DNA of 5,634 bases from Dehalococcoidales bacterium. GTDB lineage: Bacteria; Chloroflexota; Dehalococcoidia; Dehalococcoidales; UBA3254. How positions within the stretch are numbered: position 1 is the stretch's first letter; each line of letters starts with the position of its first letter. Shown here one piece after another: positions 1 through 5,046 of this stretch. The stretch covers positions 1-5,634 of the forward strand of contig JAQULX010000214.1 in the NCBI GenBank assembly GCA_028718465.1. The letters are read 5' to 3'. The notes beneath the pieces were generated by a model. That model was not told the DNA's origin. It was given only the letters and a program-made list of their open reading frames with translations, and ran no database searches. A program made the translations under genes and the position numbers.

Positions 1-1
1 C

Positions 2-1879
2 AGCACAGAGGCTACCGTGGGTGATGAGACCGGGAATGTCAGGGTCGTCTGGTTTAACCAGCCCTACCTGGCAAAGAGCCTGAAAGCATGCTCCAGAGTT
101 GTTATCAGCGGGAAGGTAACCCTCTTTTGCAGCATGCCTGTATTTGAATCGCCTGAATGGGAGCCGTATGAGGATAAAGATCTGGTACATACCGGACGAC
201 TGGTGCCGGTCTATCCGTTGACCCAGGGTTTGACTCAACGGCAGGTCCGGCGGATTATGAAGCCGGCCGTTGACCTGTGGGCCTGTCAGTTGAATGATTT
301 TCTTCCGGAAGCCTTAAAGTCCCGTTTGAAGCTGCCGGACTTGCCGGATGCGGTCAGACAGGCCCATTACCCGGAAAACGAGGCCAAAAAGGATGAGGCC
401 AGACGCCGCCTGGCATTTGATGAATTGTTCTTATTGCAGATAGGCGTTCTGCACCGGAAACGCCGCTGGCAGGAAAGCCGGCCGGGAATCCCTCTGAATA
501 CGCAGCGTCAGGAACTGGATATTTTTCTGAAATCTTTGCCTTACAGCCTGACTGCCGGCCAGAATAAGGCCCTTCAGGAGATTCTGGCCGATCTGCGAAA
601 AAGCAGGCCGATGTCCCGTTTGTTACAGGGCGAAGTGGGCAGCGGTAAGACTGTAGTGGCTGCCGCCGGTTTGGTCCTGACGGCAGCCGGCGGACTGCAA
701 GGGGCTTTAATGGCGCCCACTGAAATCCTGGCAGAGCAGCATTTGAAAACCCTTCGCTCCATTTTATCCGGGGTAGGAGAAGAAAAAGTTGAAGAAAATA
801 TTTACTGCTACACCGGGTTTTTGAGCCGGCCTCTGAAAGTAGCCCTGTTAATGGGGGATATTTCACAGGCCCGGAAACGTAAAATTCAGGAAAGGATATC
901 TTCCGGAGACATCGATATCCTGATCGGCACCCATGCTCTGATCCAGAAGGATGTTGAATTTCATAAACTCGGCCTCATTGTTGTGGACGAACAGCACCGC
1001 TTTGGAGTTGAGCAGCGTTCGGCGCTGCGTCAGAAAGGCATTAATCCGCACGTACTGGTCATGACCGCGACGCCGATTCCCCGGACACTGGCTCTAACGC
1101 TGTACGGAGACCTGGACCTGTCGGTTATTGACGAGCTTCCTCCCGGACGGCAGACCGTCAGGACCAGGTGGCTGAAGCCGGAGCAGAGGAGCAGCGCCTA
1201 TGCCTTTGTCAGGAAACAGGTCCGGGAAGGCCGCCAGGCTTTTATCATCTGCCCTCTGGTTGAGGAGTCGGAAGCTATTCAGGCGAAAGCGGCAGTTGTT
1301 GAATATGATCAGCTATCAAGAGAAGTATTCCCGGACTTGCATCTTGGCTTGCTCCACGGCCGCATGTCATCCGAAGAAAAGGATGCCGTAATGCAGCAGT
1401 TCAGTTCCGGCGCAGCGGACATTCTGGTATCAACGCCGGTGGTGGAAGTGGGAATAGATGTGCCCAATGCCACAGTTATGCTGATTGAAAGCGCCGACCG
1501 GTTCGGGCTGTCCCAGCTTCATCAGTTCAGGGGAAGAGTGGGGAGAGGTAAAGAGCAAAGCTACTGCATGCTGCTGGCTGAAAAACCATCTGAGATCGGC
1601 AAGGAAAGACTGGACCTGATAGAAAAGATTTATAACGGTTTTCTCCTGGCAGAAGAAGACTTGAAGCTAAGGGGGCCTGGGGAATTCTTCGGCACCCGCC
1701 AGAGCGGGCTCCCGGACCTTAAAATGGCACGGCTTTCAGACGTGTCGATATTAGAGTTGGCCCGAAATGAAGCTTCGAGACTTTTCCAGGTCGATCCTGA
1801 CCTGAAGAAACCGGAGCATATCTTGCTGGCTGAAGAGATGTCACGGGTCTGGAAAAATGCGTCTGCCGAGTGGAATTAG
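2..1879 (+). CDS. recG: ATP-dependent DNA helicase RecG, 5'-truncated by window edge
   Basis: RecG is a superfamily 2 double-stranded DNA translocase that remodels stalled replication forks and branch-migrates Holliday junctions in the cytoplasm. The frame is open from base 2, and the codons before the GTG at 17 (S-T-E-A-T) continue the wedge/OB-fold, so that GTG is an internal Val and the true start lies outside. The wedge shows G-N-V-R-V-V-W-F-N-Q-P-Y-L at about 32-70. Helicase motifs follow in order: Walker A GEVGSGKT (629-652), Walker B DEQH (986-997), motif III region TATPIPRT (1064-1087) and motif VI QFRGRVGRG (1523-1549). The RecG-specific C-terminal segment L-K-L-R-G-P-G-E-F-F-G-T-R-Q-S-G is at 1661-1708. 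About 625 codons are present; family proteins are usually near 680-700 residues, so roughly 60-100 N-terminal residues are missing. All motifs are intact and the frame has no lesion. The stop is TAG. Identification is secure. Confidence 0.98.
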   Translation, partial: STEATVGDETGNVRVVWFNQPYLAKSLKACSRVVISGKVTLFCSMPVFESPEWEPYEDKDLVHTGRLVPVYPLTQGLTQRQVRRIMKPAVDLWACQLNDFLPEALKSRLKLPDLPDAVRQAHYPENEAKKDEARRRLAFDELFLLQIGVLHRKRRWQESRPGIPLNTQRQELDIFLKSLPYSLTAGQNKALQEILADLRKSRPMSRLLQGEVGSGKTVVAAAGLVLTAAGGLQGALMAPTEILAEQHLKTLRSILSGVGEEKVEENIYCYTGFLSRPLKVALLMGDISQARKRKIQERISSGDIDILIGTHALIQKDVEFHKLGLIVVDEQHRFGVEQRSALRQKGINPHVLVMTATPIPRTLALTLYGDLDLSVIDELPPGRQTVRTRWLKPEQRSSAYAFVRKQVREGRQAFIICPLVEESEAIQAKAAVVEYDQLSREVFPDLHLGLLHGRMSSEEKDAVMQQFSSGAADILVSTPVVEVGIDVPNATVMLIESADRFGLSQLHQFRGRVGRGKEQSYCMLLAEKPSEIGKERLDLIEKIYNGFLLAEEDLKLRGPGEFFGTRQSGLPDLKMARLSDVSILELARNEASRLFQVDPDLKKPEHILLAEEMSRVWKNASAEWN

Positions 1880-1942
1880 ATATTACCCAATAAGCATACC
1901 CTGATCTCAGCGTGCAGGGATTCGCCTCACCCGCCAAAAGGA

Positions 1943-1971
1943 TGGAATTTACATCTGGTCTGACTTATAAT
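1943..1971 (+). promoter_or_regulatory. Weak sigma-A promoter candidate for the glutaredoxin gene
   Basis: TATAAT at 1966-1971 is a perfect -10 box. Seventeen bases upstream, TGGAAT (1943-1948) matches the -35 consensus at only three of six positions. TTTACA (1948-1953) is a better -35 match but sits only 12 bases from the -10. Transcription from here would give the glutaredoxin mRNA a leader of nearly 200 nt. Read-through from recG is an equally possible source of transcript. Confidence 0.25.
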
Positions 1972-1999
1972 CAGGAATAATGTCACATTTCCAGAGTAG

Positions 2000-2020
2000 G
2001 GGTGGATCTCGGATCCACCC
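2000..2020. repeat. Perfect 9-bp inverted repeat (hairpin) without T-tract
   Basis: GGGTGGATC (2000-2008) is followed by loop TCG and then its exact complement GATCCACCC (2012-2020). The stem is stable and G+C-rich. The plus strand continues GCCGAAAAAC and the minus strand CCTACTCTGG, so neither side has the T-run of an intrinsic terminator. It lies 121 bases after the recG stop and could protect or define the 3' end of recG mRNA; that role is inference. Confidence 0.6.
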
Positions 2021-2174
2021 GCCGAAAAACATCCTCTCCCTTCCCACCGCAGACCTCCGGCCTTACATCCTGTTTATCGCAATCACTTCTGACACCATAT
2101 AGGACATGAGCCTTTATTCTCCGCAGCAACATCCATGCGTCTGTGAAATATAGAATATAATCAGGAGGTGGTTC

Positions 2175-2417
2175 ATGGAAAATAAGCAAGTCAAAGTCTA
2201 TTCTACTCCGACCTGTCCCTGGTGTAAAAAGGTAAAACAATTCCTGGATGCCAACGGCATAAATTATCAGGACCTGAATGTGGCGGAGGATAAGGCCGCA
2301 CGTGAGGAGATGATCAGCACCACGCATCAGATGGCGGTACCCACCATATCTATTGATGGAGAATATGTCATCGGTTATAACGAAAAAGAGCTTAAGGAAA
2401 AACTGGCTATCAAATAA
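2175..2417 (+). CDS. Glutaredoxin / NrdH-like thiol-disulfide redoxin, 80 aa
   Basis: This is a single-domain thioredoxin-fold protein that would reduce disulfides in the cytoplasm through a dithiol CXXC site. Strand beta-1 (V-K-V-Y-S-T) leads into T-P-T-C-P-W-C at residues 11-17, with redox cysteines C14 and C17. The cis-Pro loop is M-A-V-P-T at 53-57 (P56), followed by the G-Y-N-E-K-E-L motif at 67-73, where the family commonly has a glycine-rich G-(Y/F) turn and a C-terminal helix. A length of 80 residues is normal for the small glutaredoxin/NrdH/YruB-like group. The ATG is set by a strong Shine-Dalgarno AGGAGGTGG at 2163-2171, six bases after AGGAGG. No ribonucleotide reductase gene is next to it, so an NrdH role cannot be claimed from context. 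The electron donor (thioredoxin reductase or a low-molecular-weight thiol) is unknown. Confidence 0.95.
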   Translation: MENKQVKVYSTPTCPWCKKVKQFLDANGINYQDLNVAEDKAAREEMISTTHQMAVPTISIDGEYVIGYNEKELKEKLAIK

Positions 2418-2418
2418 A

Positions 2419-2443
2419 CTGAATCTAAAGGATGCGGATTCAG
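2419..2443. repeat. 7-bp inverted repeat just after the glutaredoxin stop
   Basis: CTGAATC (2419-2425) pairs exactly with GATTCAG (2437-2443) across an 11-base loop. It begins two bases past the stop codon. No T-run follows on the plus strand (GATCAGCAG), so it is at best an atypical terminator or an mRNA 3' structure. Confidence 0.4.
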
Positions 2444-2483
2444 GATCAGCAGTGTATATATTCATCAGAATCGGATTCAGGAT
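2435..2483. repeat. 12-bp direct repeat CGGATTCAGGAT, two copies
   Basis: CGGATTCAGGAT is present at 2435-2446 and again at 2472-2483, 37 bases apart start to start. The GATTC/GAATC core occurs several more times between 2421 and 2500, in both orientations. The cluster lies in the convergent spacer between the glutaredoxin and signal peptidase-like genes. Two copies could come from a small local duplication or be chance. Confidence 0.6.
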
Positions 2484-2497
2484 GCAGGGGGTTGATT

Positions 2498-2514
2498 CAT
2501 TCGGTCAGCGAATG
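2498..2514. repeat. 6-bp inverted repeat in the convergent spacer
   Basis: CATTCG (2498-2503) and CGAATG (2509-2514) form a 6-bp stem with loop GTCAG. No T-run follows on either strand. A third small stem, GAGAT/ATCTC at 2552-2556 and 2562-2566, lies nearer the end of the signal peptidase-like gene and also lacks a T-tract. One of these structures may end one or both of the converging transcripts, but none is a canonical intrinsic terminator. Confidence 0.35.
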
Positions 2515-2589
2515 TAAAAGGATAGAAGCCGTAAGCAGGCGGGGACTTTTAGAGATCTGAAATCTCCTGGCTGATAATGACGGCCGTCC

Positions 2590-3153
2590 TCAGTCTGCCG
2601 GAACAGGCTGCTCCAGCATGGTTGATGCAACCAGTTGCGGTTCCAGGGCAAAATTATTGACCGTGCCCCATTTACCCGGAGGCCAGGTCTGGATCCAGGC
2701 ACGGCCCCGGATGTCATCATACGAAACCGTCCATTCTACAGGTGAATTGTGCCTGAAGGCGCGGTTGTCTTCCATCACAAAATAGCGATTGTGGGGGACT
2801 TCGAAAGGCAGTAGAGTATAGTCAGCCGTGAACTTGACATAAGGTTCGGTTAGCTGGGTGCCGTTGACGAAGACGGAACTGTTCTTTATCTCTACAATGT
2901 CTCCGGGAAGGCCGATAATTCTCTTTATGTTGGCGGTGTTTCCGGTAGGTGAGTCATAGATAACGATTTCTCCACGGTGGGGGGTGCTGAAAACATAAGC
3001 TGTCCTGGATATGAGCAGCCGTTCACCGGCGCTTATACTCGGTTCCATATCTGAAGTAGTAACCACAAAATTCTGCACCCAGACATGTGAAACAACGGAA
3101 ATGGCGCCGACTGATATCGTAATAAACAATAGTAATTTAATAAAATCACGCAT
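2590..3153 (-). CDS. lepB: Type I signal peptidase-like membrane protein (S26 family), catalytic Ser replaced by Asp
   Basis: The product is 187 aa when read from the ATG at 3153. That start is preferred because GGGGGAAGG lies just upstream of it, while the in-frame ATG at 3168 has no Shine-Dalgarno. Residues about 5-26 form one N-terminal membrane anchor, the Bacillus-type layout, placing the catalytic domain outside the membrane. Family boxes are recognisable: box B S-D-M-E-P-S-I (34-40), box C R-G-E-I-V-I-Y (60-66), box D K-R-I-I-G-L-P-G-D (77-85) with K77 matching the general-base Lys, and box E F-V-M-E-D-N-R (125-131). The family nucleophile is the Ser just before M-x-P; here that codon is GAT (D35), with a Ser one place earlier. 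Box E has E for the usual G, and the N-S-x-D-S-R stretch after it is degraded. A tail of about 20 residues follows the usual family end. Family membership is sure; signal-peptide cleavage is doubtful. The gene is monocistronic and opposite to its neighbours. Confidence 0.9.
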   Translation of the reverse strand: MRDFIKLLLFITISVGAISVVSHVWVQNFVVTTSDMEPSISAGERLLISRTAYVFSTPHRGEIVIYDSPTGNTANIKRIIGLPGDIVEIKNSSVFVNGTQLTEPYVKFTADYTLLPFEVPHNRYFVMEDNRAFRHNSPVEWTVSYDDIRGRAWIQTWPPGKWGTVNNFALEPQLVASTMLEQPVPAD

Positions 3154-3157
3154 CGAA

Positions 3158-3166
3158 CCTTCCCCC
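3158..3166 (-). promoter_or_regulatory. Shine-Dalgarno that decides the lepB-like start
   Basis: On the minus strand these bases read GGGGGAAGG and end four bases before the ATG at 3153. They overlap the first codons that would be used from the ATG at 3168, which itself has no purine-rich site upstream. The site therefore favours a product beginning M-R-D-F-I-K over one beginning M-G-E-G-S-M. Confidence 0.55.
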
Positions 3167-3183
3167 ATTCTGATGGTGGATAT

Positions 3184-3212
3184 ATATTACAGGAGAAAAC
3201 AGGCTAAATCCA
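3184..3212 (-). promoter_or_regulatory. Weak promoter candidate for the lepB-like gene
   Basis: On the minus strand, TAATAT (3189-3184) could be a -10 box, with TGGATT (3212-3207) 17 bases upstream matching three of six -35 positions. Transcription would start near 3177. That leaves about 24 nt before the ATG at 3153 but only about 9 nt before the ATG at 3168, which fits the shorter start. Confidence 0.3.
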
Positions 3213-3289
3213 GACTGATTTTAGTACTTCGGGACTTAAGAGGGATAGTTGAGGCTCGCGTGTCCGATTGCGCCGTCAGCACACGACCG

Positions 3290-3328
3290 CCGGTTTCGCC
3301 CGATTTTCCCAATGTGCCGGAAAACCGG
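3290..3328. promoter_or_regulatory. Inverted repeat flanking a -35 box, possible operator
   Basis: CCGGTTT (3290-3296) and AAACCGG (3322-3328) are exact complements separated by 25 bases. The pair brackets the -35 box of the next gene and its right arm abuts the -10. Spaced half-sites placed like this could bind a regulator or form a DNA loop. The evidence is only the 7-bp match and its position. Confidence 0.3.
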
Positions 3329-3334
3329 TATAAT
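3306..3334 (+). promoter_or_regulatory. Sigma-A promoter for the P-loop/DRTGG gene
   Basis: TTCCCA (3306-3311) matches four of six -35 positions and is separated by exactly 17 bases from a perfect TATAAT (3329-3334). Transcription would begin near 3341, giving a leader of about 22 nt that contains the AGGAGAG Shine-Dalgarno (3352-3358). Confidence 0.6.
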
Positions 3335-3362
3335 AAACTGACATTATATACAGGAGAGAGCC

Positions 3363-4379
3363 GTGTCAGTACTATATATTACTTCCCTTTCGGATAATTC
3401 CGGTAAGACCATGCTCAGCGCCGGTTTAGGTCAATACTGGCTGGAGCGCGGTAAAAAGATCGGCTATTTAAAGCTTGAAAAAACGGGAGGTCCGGACTCA
3501 CCGGGTGAGGCGGATGTCCGCTTCATGCAAAAGCTGCTCGGTTTATCAGAGCCGCTGGAAGCGCTTCTACTGGATATAAGCACTCAGACAGATGTCGGGG
3601 AAACCGTCCGCCAGGTGTCTGCGGCGTCCCGGGATAAAGATGCGGTTATTATCGAAGGTCTGCCTCCAGGGGAATCAGGCGGGATTATCCAGGCGCTGGA
3701 TGCCCGGGTCATGGCGGTGCATGACTACTCCTTCCCGCTTGCAGCCGCCCTGCCGGAATATCGGAAACTGGGAGACCGTCTTGCAGGAGTCGTGGTCAAC
3801 AAGGTGCCCCGGAACCGGGTCGACCGGGTCCGGAGCGGGATGTCCGATGAATTGGGACAGGCCGGTACATGTCTTTTAGGGCTGATTCCGGAGCACCGTC
3901 TCCTGATGACCCTGACGATCGGTGAACTGGCTGAAGCCTTACAGGGGAAGTTATTAAACAGCCCTGATAAGGCCGATGAGTTGATTGAAAACTTTATGAT
4001 GGGATCATCGACTTTTGACCGGGGTGCCGCCTATTATAGCCGGAAGGAAAATAAAGCGGTCATACTCTGGGGAGAGCGTCCCGGTTTTCGGAAAGCCGCC
4101 CTGGCCGGTTTGCAGCAAGCCGCCTTGCAGACATCCGTAAGATGCCTTGTGATCAGCGCCAATGGGGCTCCCATCCCGGCAGTAGCGCAAAAAGCCGAGG
4201 AAAAAGGGATCCCCACAATTTCCGCGCCCGGCACCGTACCGGAGCTTATCGAATCCCTGGAAAAAGTCATGGGCAGGTTGAGATTCAACCAGGAGAAGAA
4301 GCTGCCTTATCTAAGGGATGTAATGAGCGCCGGTATCGATTTGAATCTTTTATCCGGGATAATTGGTACCGGCAATTGA
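3363..4379 (+). CDS. BioD-like P-loop NTPase with C-terminal DRTGG domain, 338 aa
   Basis: Residues 1 to about 200 form a BioD/CobB-type P-loop domain like the one at the N terminus of long bacterial phosphotransacetylases. It has Y-I-T-S-L-S-D-N-S-G-K-T at 5-16 (Walker A ending G14-K15-T16), D-A-V-I-I-E-G-L at 93-100 matching the dethiobiotin-synthetase E-G motif, and V-V-V-N-K-V at 143-148. The linker I-P-E-H-R-L-L-M-T-L-T-I-G-E-L-A-E-A-L (175-193) is typical of this family just before a DRTGG domain. The DRTGG domain spans about 200-305; its signature is degenerate (G-E-R-P-G, 237-241). The phosphotransacetylase catalytic domain is absent, so acetyl-phosphate synthesis is not expected. A nucleotide-binding or regulatory role is inferred. 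The GTG start has AGGAGAG six to ten bases upstream. The gene has its own promoter, and the next gene another. The exact substrate is unknown. Confidence 0.85.
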   Translation: MSVLYITSLSDNSGKTMLSAGLGQYWLERGKKIGYLKLEKTGGPDSPGEADVRFMQKLLGLSEPLEALLLDISTQTDVGETVRQVSAASRDKDAVIIEGLPPGESGGIIQALDARVMAVHDYSFPLAAALPEYRKLGDRLAGVVVNKVPRNRVDRVRSGMSDELGQAGTCLLGLIPEHRLLMTLTIGELAEALQGKLLNSPDKADELIENFMMGSSTFDRGAAYYSRKENKAVILWGERPGFRKAALAGLQQAALQTSVRCLVISANGAPIPAVAQKAEEKGIPTISAPGTVPELIESLEKVMGRLRFNQEKKLPYLRDVMSAGIDLNLLSGIIGTGN

Positions 4380-4438
4380 TCTCGACGAAGCTGTTTTTCT
4401 GCTCCTGTAATAGTCCTGTTCTAAGCATCTTGCTCGAT

Positions 4439-4467
4439 TTTACAAAGGAGAAAACTAATACTATAAT
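4439..4467 (+). promoter_or_regulatory. Strong sigma-A promoter for the zinc-ribbon gene
   Basis: TTTACA (4439-4444, five of six) is separated by exactly 17 bases from TATAAT (4462-4467, six of six). It is the closest match to consensus in the window. Transcription would start near 4474, about 98 nt before the GTG at 4572. This suggests high expression of the small zinc-ribbon protein. Confidence 0.75.
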
Positions 4468-4473
4468 AGTTTC

Positions 4474-4571
4474 GATGGTACGGGTTATCATGTTGCCTGG
4501 TGGAATTAGAATCTGACCGGCAGGAACGGGTAGCCGAATTATAACCATCCATTTATAAAGGAGGGCATTCA
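4474..4571 (+). other. 98-nt leader of the zinc-ribbon mRNA
   Basis: The predicted leader ends with the strong Shine-Dalgarno AAAGGAGGG (4557-4565). GATGGT at its 5' end (4474-4479) is complementary to ACCATC (4544-4549), and GGTTAT (4483-4488) is complementary to the overlapping ATAACC (4541-4546). The two pairings exclude each other and end near the Shine-Dalgarno. A 13-codon frame, M-V-R-V-I-M-L-P-G-G-I-R-I (4475-4516), begins almost at the predicted transcript end and has no Shine-Dalgarno. I recognise no known riboswitch class. Confidence 0.3.
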
Positions 4572-4874
4572 GTGGGTTTCACCGACAAGCAGATCCAATG
4601 CGTTGATTGTGGAAAGGAGTTCACCTTCACCGCTGCGGAGCAAGAATTCTTTGCACAGAAAGGGTACACTAACGAACCAAAGCGCTGCCAGCCGTGCCGC
4701 CAGTCCAGAAAGACTGAAAGAGGCGGGAGCGGCGGAAGATCGGGTATGCAGAAGTTTCCCGCAATCTGTGCGCAATGCGGCAAGGATACAGAAGTGCCGT
4801 TTGAGCCAAGGCAAGGTAGACCAGTATATTGCAGTAATTGTTACAGCCAGATGAGACAGAATCAACCAAATTAA
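4572..4874 (+). CDS. Small double zinc-ribbon protein, 100 aa, function unknown
   Basis: Two Cys4 modules are visible. The first is C10-x2-C13 with C39-x2-C42, in the pattern C-V-D-C-G-K-E-F-T-F-T then N-E-P-K-R-C-x-x-C-R, which matches a widespread family of probable zinc-ribbon proteins in Firmicutes and Chloroflexi. The second is C66-x2-C69 with C87-x2-C90, ending R-P-V-Y-C-S-N-C-Y. A Gly/Ser/Arg-rich linker (about 46-58) joins them. Each module should bind one zinc ion; the protein is cytoplasmic, with no signal or membrane segment. The fold suggests nucleic-acid or protein contact, but no function is known to me. The GTG start has AGGAGG (4559-4564) seven bases upstream. The gene is alone between a strong promoter and a hairpin terminator, so it is probably a well-expressed monocistronic unit. 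Confidence 0.9.
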   Translation: MGFTDKQIQCVDCGKEFTFTAAEQEFFAQKGYTNEPKRCQPCRQSRKTERGGSGGRSGMQKFPAICAQCGKDTEVPFEPRQGRPVYCSNCYSQMRQNQPN

Positions 4875-4895
4875 AGTATTTATTTGTTTATCGAG

Positions 4896-4926
4896 GCCAG
4901 GGGCAAACAGCCCCTGGCTATTTCTG
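4896..4926 (+). terminator. Rho-independent terminator of the zinc-ribbon gene
   Basis: GCCAGGGGC (4896-4904), loop AAACA (4905-4909) and GCCCCTGGC (4910-4918) form a perfect 9-bp stem, 21 bases after the stop codon. It is followed by TATTTCTG, a short and interrupted T-tract. It is the clearest terminator in the window and isolates the gene from typA. Confidence 0.85.
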
Positions 4927-4989
4927 TAAAATAATTTATTGCTTACACTGATTAATTGCCCCCTCATTCCATACCGGACGTAGTTTGCT

Positions 4990-4995
4990 TAAAAT
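4990..4995 (+). promoter_or_regulatory. Possible -10 box for typA
   Basis: TAAAAT (4990-4995) matches the -10 consensus at five of six positions and lies between the upstream terminator and typA, where a promoter is expected. No good -35 lies 16-18 bases upstream (TTCCAT at 4967-4972 matches only two of six). Transcription would start near 5002. Confidence 0.3.
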
Positions 4996-5007
4996 GAATA
5001 CAGGTGT

Positions 5008-5036
5008 GGAAAGGGGGTTTTCGTGTGAAAAATTGA
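5008..5036 (+). other. Shine-Dalgarno plus three-codon mini-ORF upstream of typA
   Basis: GGAAAGGGGG (5008-5017) is followed at 7 bases by GTG AAA AAT TGA (5025-5036), a three-codon frame, and an overlapping GTG-TGA start-stop sits at 5023-5028. The mini-ORF ends 10 bases before the typA ATG, which has no purine-rich site of its own. Ribosomes may load here and reinitiate on typA; this is inference from spacing. Confidence 0.35.
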
Positions 5037-5046
5037 AATAAAAACT

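Larger units (their letters stand above)
1880..2174. other. Intergenic spacer recG to glutaredoxin
   Basis: These 295 bases hold no convincing gene. Visible items are a 9-bp hairpin at 2000-2020, a TATAAT hexamer at 1966-1971, and the Shine-Dalgarno of the next gene at 2163-2171. The 11-mer TATAATCAGGA occurs twice, at 1966-1976 and 2156-2166. A minus-strand reading frame runs through much of the spacer and across the glutaredoxin gene, but it looks like no known family and has no visible translation signals. Confidence 0.6.

Noticed and set aside
17..19. GTG as the true start of recG
   Set aside because: The frame is open upstream to the window edge and those residues continue the RecG wedge domain; there is no Shine-Dalgarno before the GTG.
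354..866. Minus-strand open frame of 170 codons inside recG
   Set aside because: It lies wholly opposite a strongly conserved recG sequence, has no recognisable domain or Shine-Dalgarno, and has shadow-frame composition (many Arg, Pro, Ser).
2156..2161. TATAAT directly before the glutaredoxin Shine-Dalgarno
   Set aside because: Transcription would start inside the Shine-Dalgarno, and the -35 position (CCATGC) does not match consensus.
1983..2465. Minus-strand open frame of 160 codons over the spacer and glutaredoxin gene
   Set aside because: It is antisense to the complete CPWC redoxin gene, which has a strong Shine-Dalgarno; no family resemblance or start signal was seen.
3011..3397. Plus-strand open frame of 128 codons across the divergent promoter region
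   Set aside because: It overlaps both the signal peptidase-like gene and the start of the P-loop gene, and it spans the promoter; the product has no recognisable features.
3363..4379. Annotation as phosphotransacetylase (pta) or dethiobiotin synthetase (bioD)
   Set aside because: The phosphotransacetylase catalytic domain is missing, and the DRTGG extension with no biotin neighbours argues against BioD.
4424..4440. AGCA-TCT-TGCT stem followed by CGATTTT as terminator of the P-loop gene
   Set aside because: A 4-bp stem is too weak, and its T-run forms part of the downstream -35 box.
4285..4548. Minus-strand open frame of 87 codons at the end of the P-loop gene and in the next spacer
   Set aside because: It overlaps the conserved C terminus of the P-loop gene and the strong promoter; no family or translation signal was found.
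4569..4967. Minus-strand open frame of 132 codons opposite the zinc-ribbon gene
   Set aside because: The plus strand encodes a clear double Cys4 protein with promoter, Shine-Dalgarno and terminator; the antisense frame even starts beyond that terminator.
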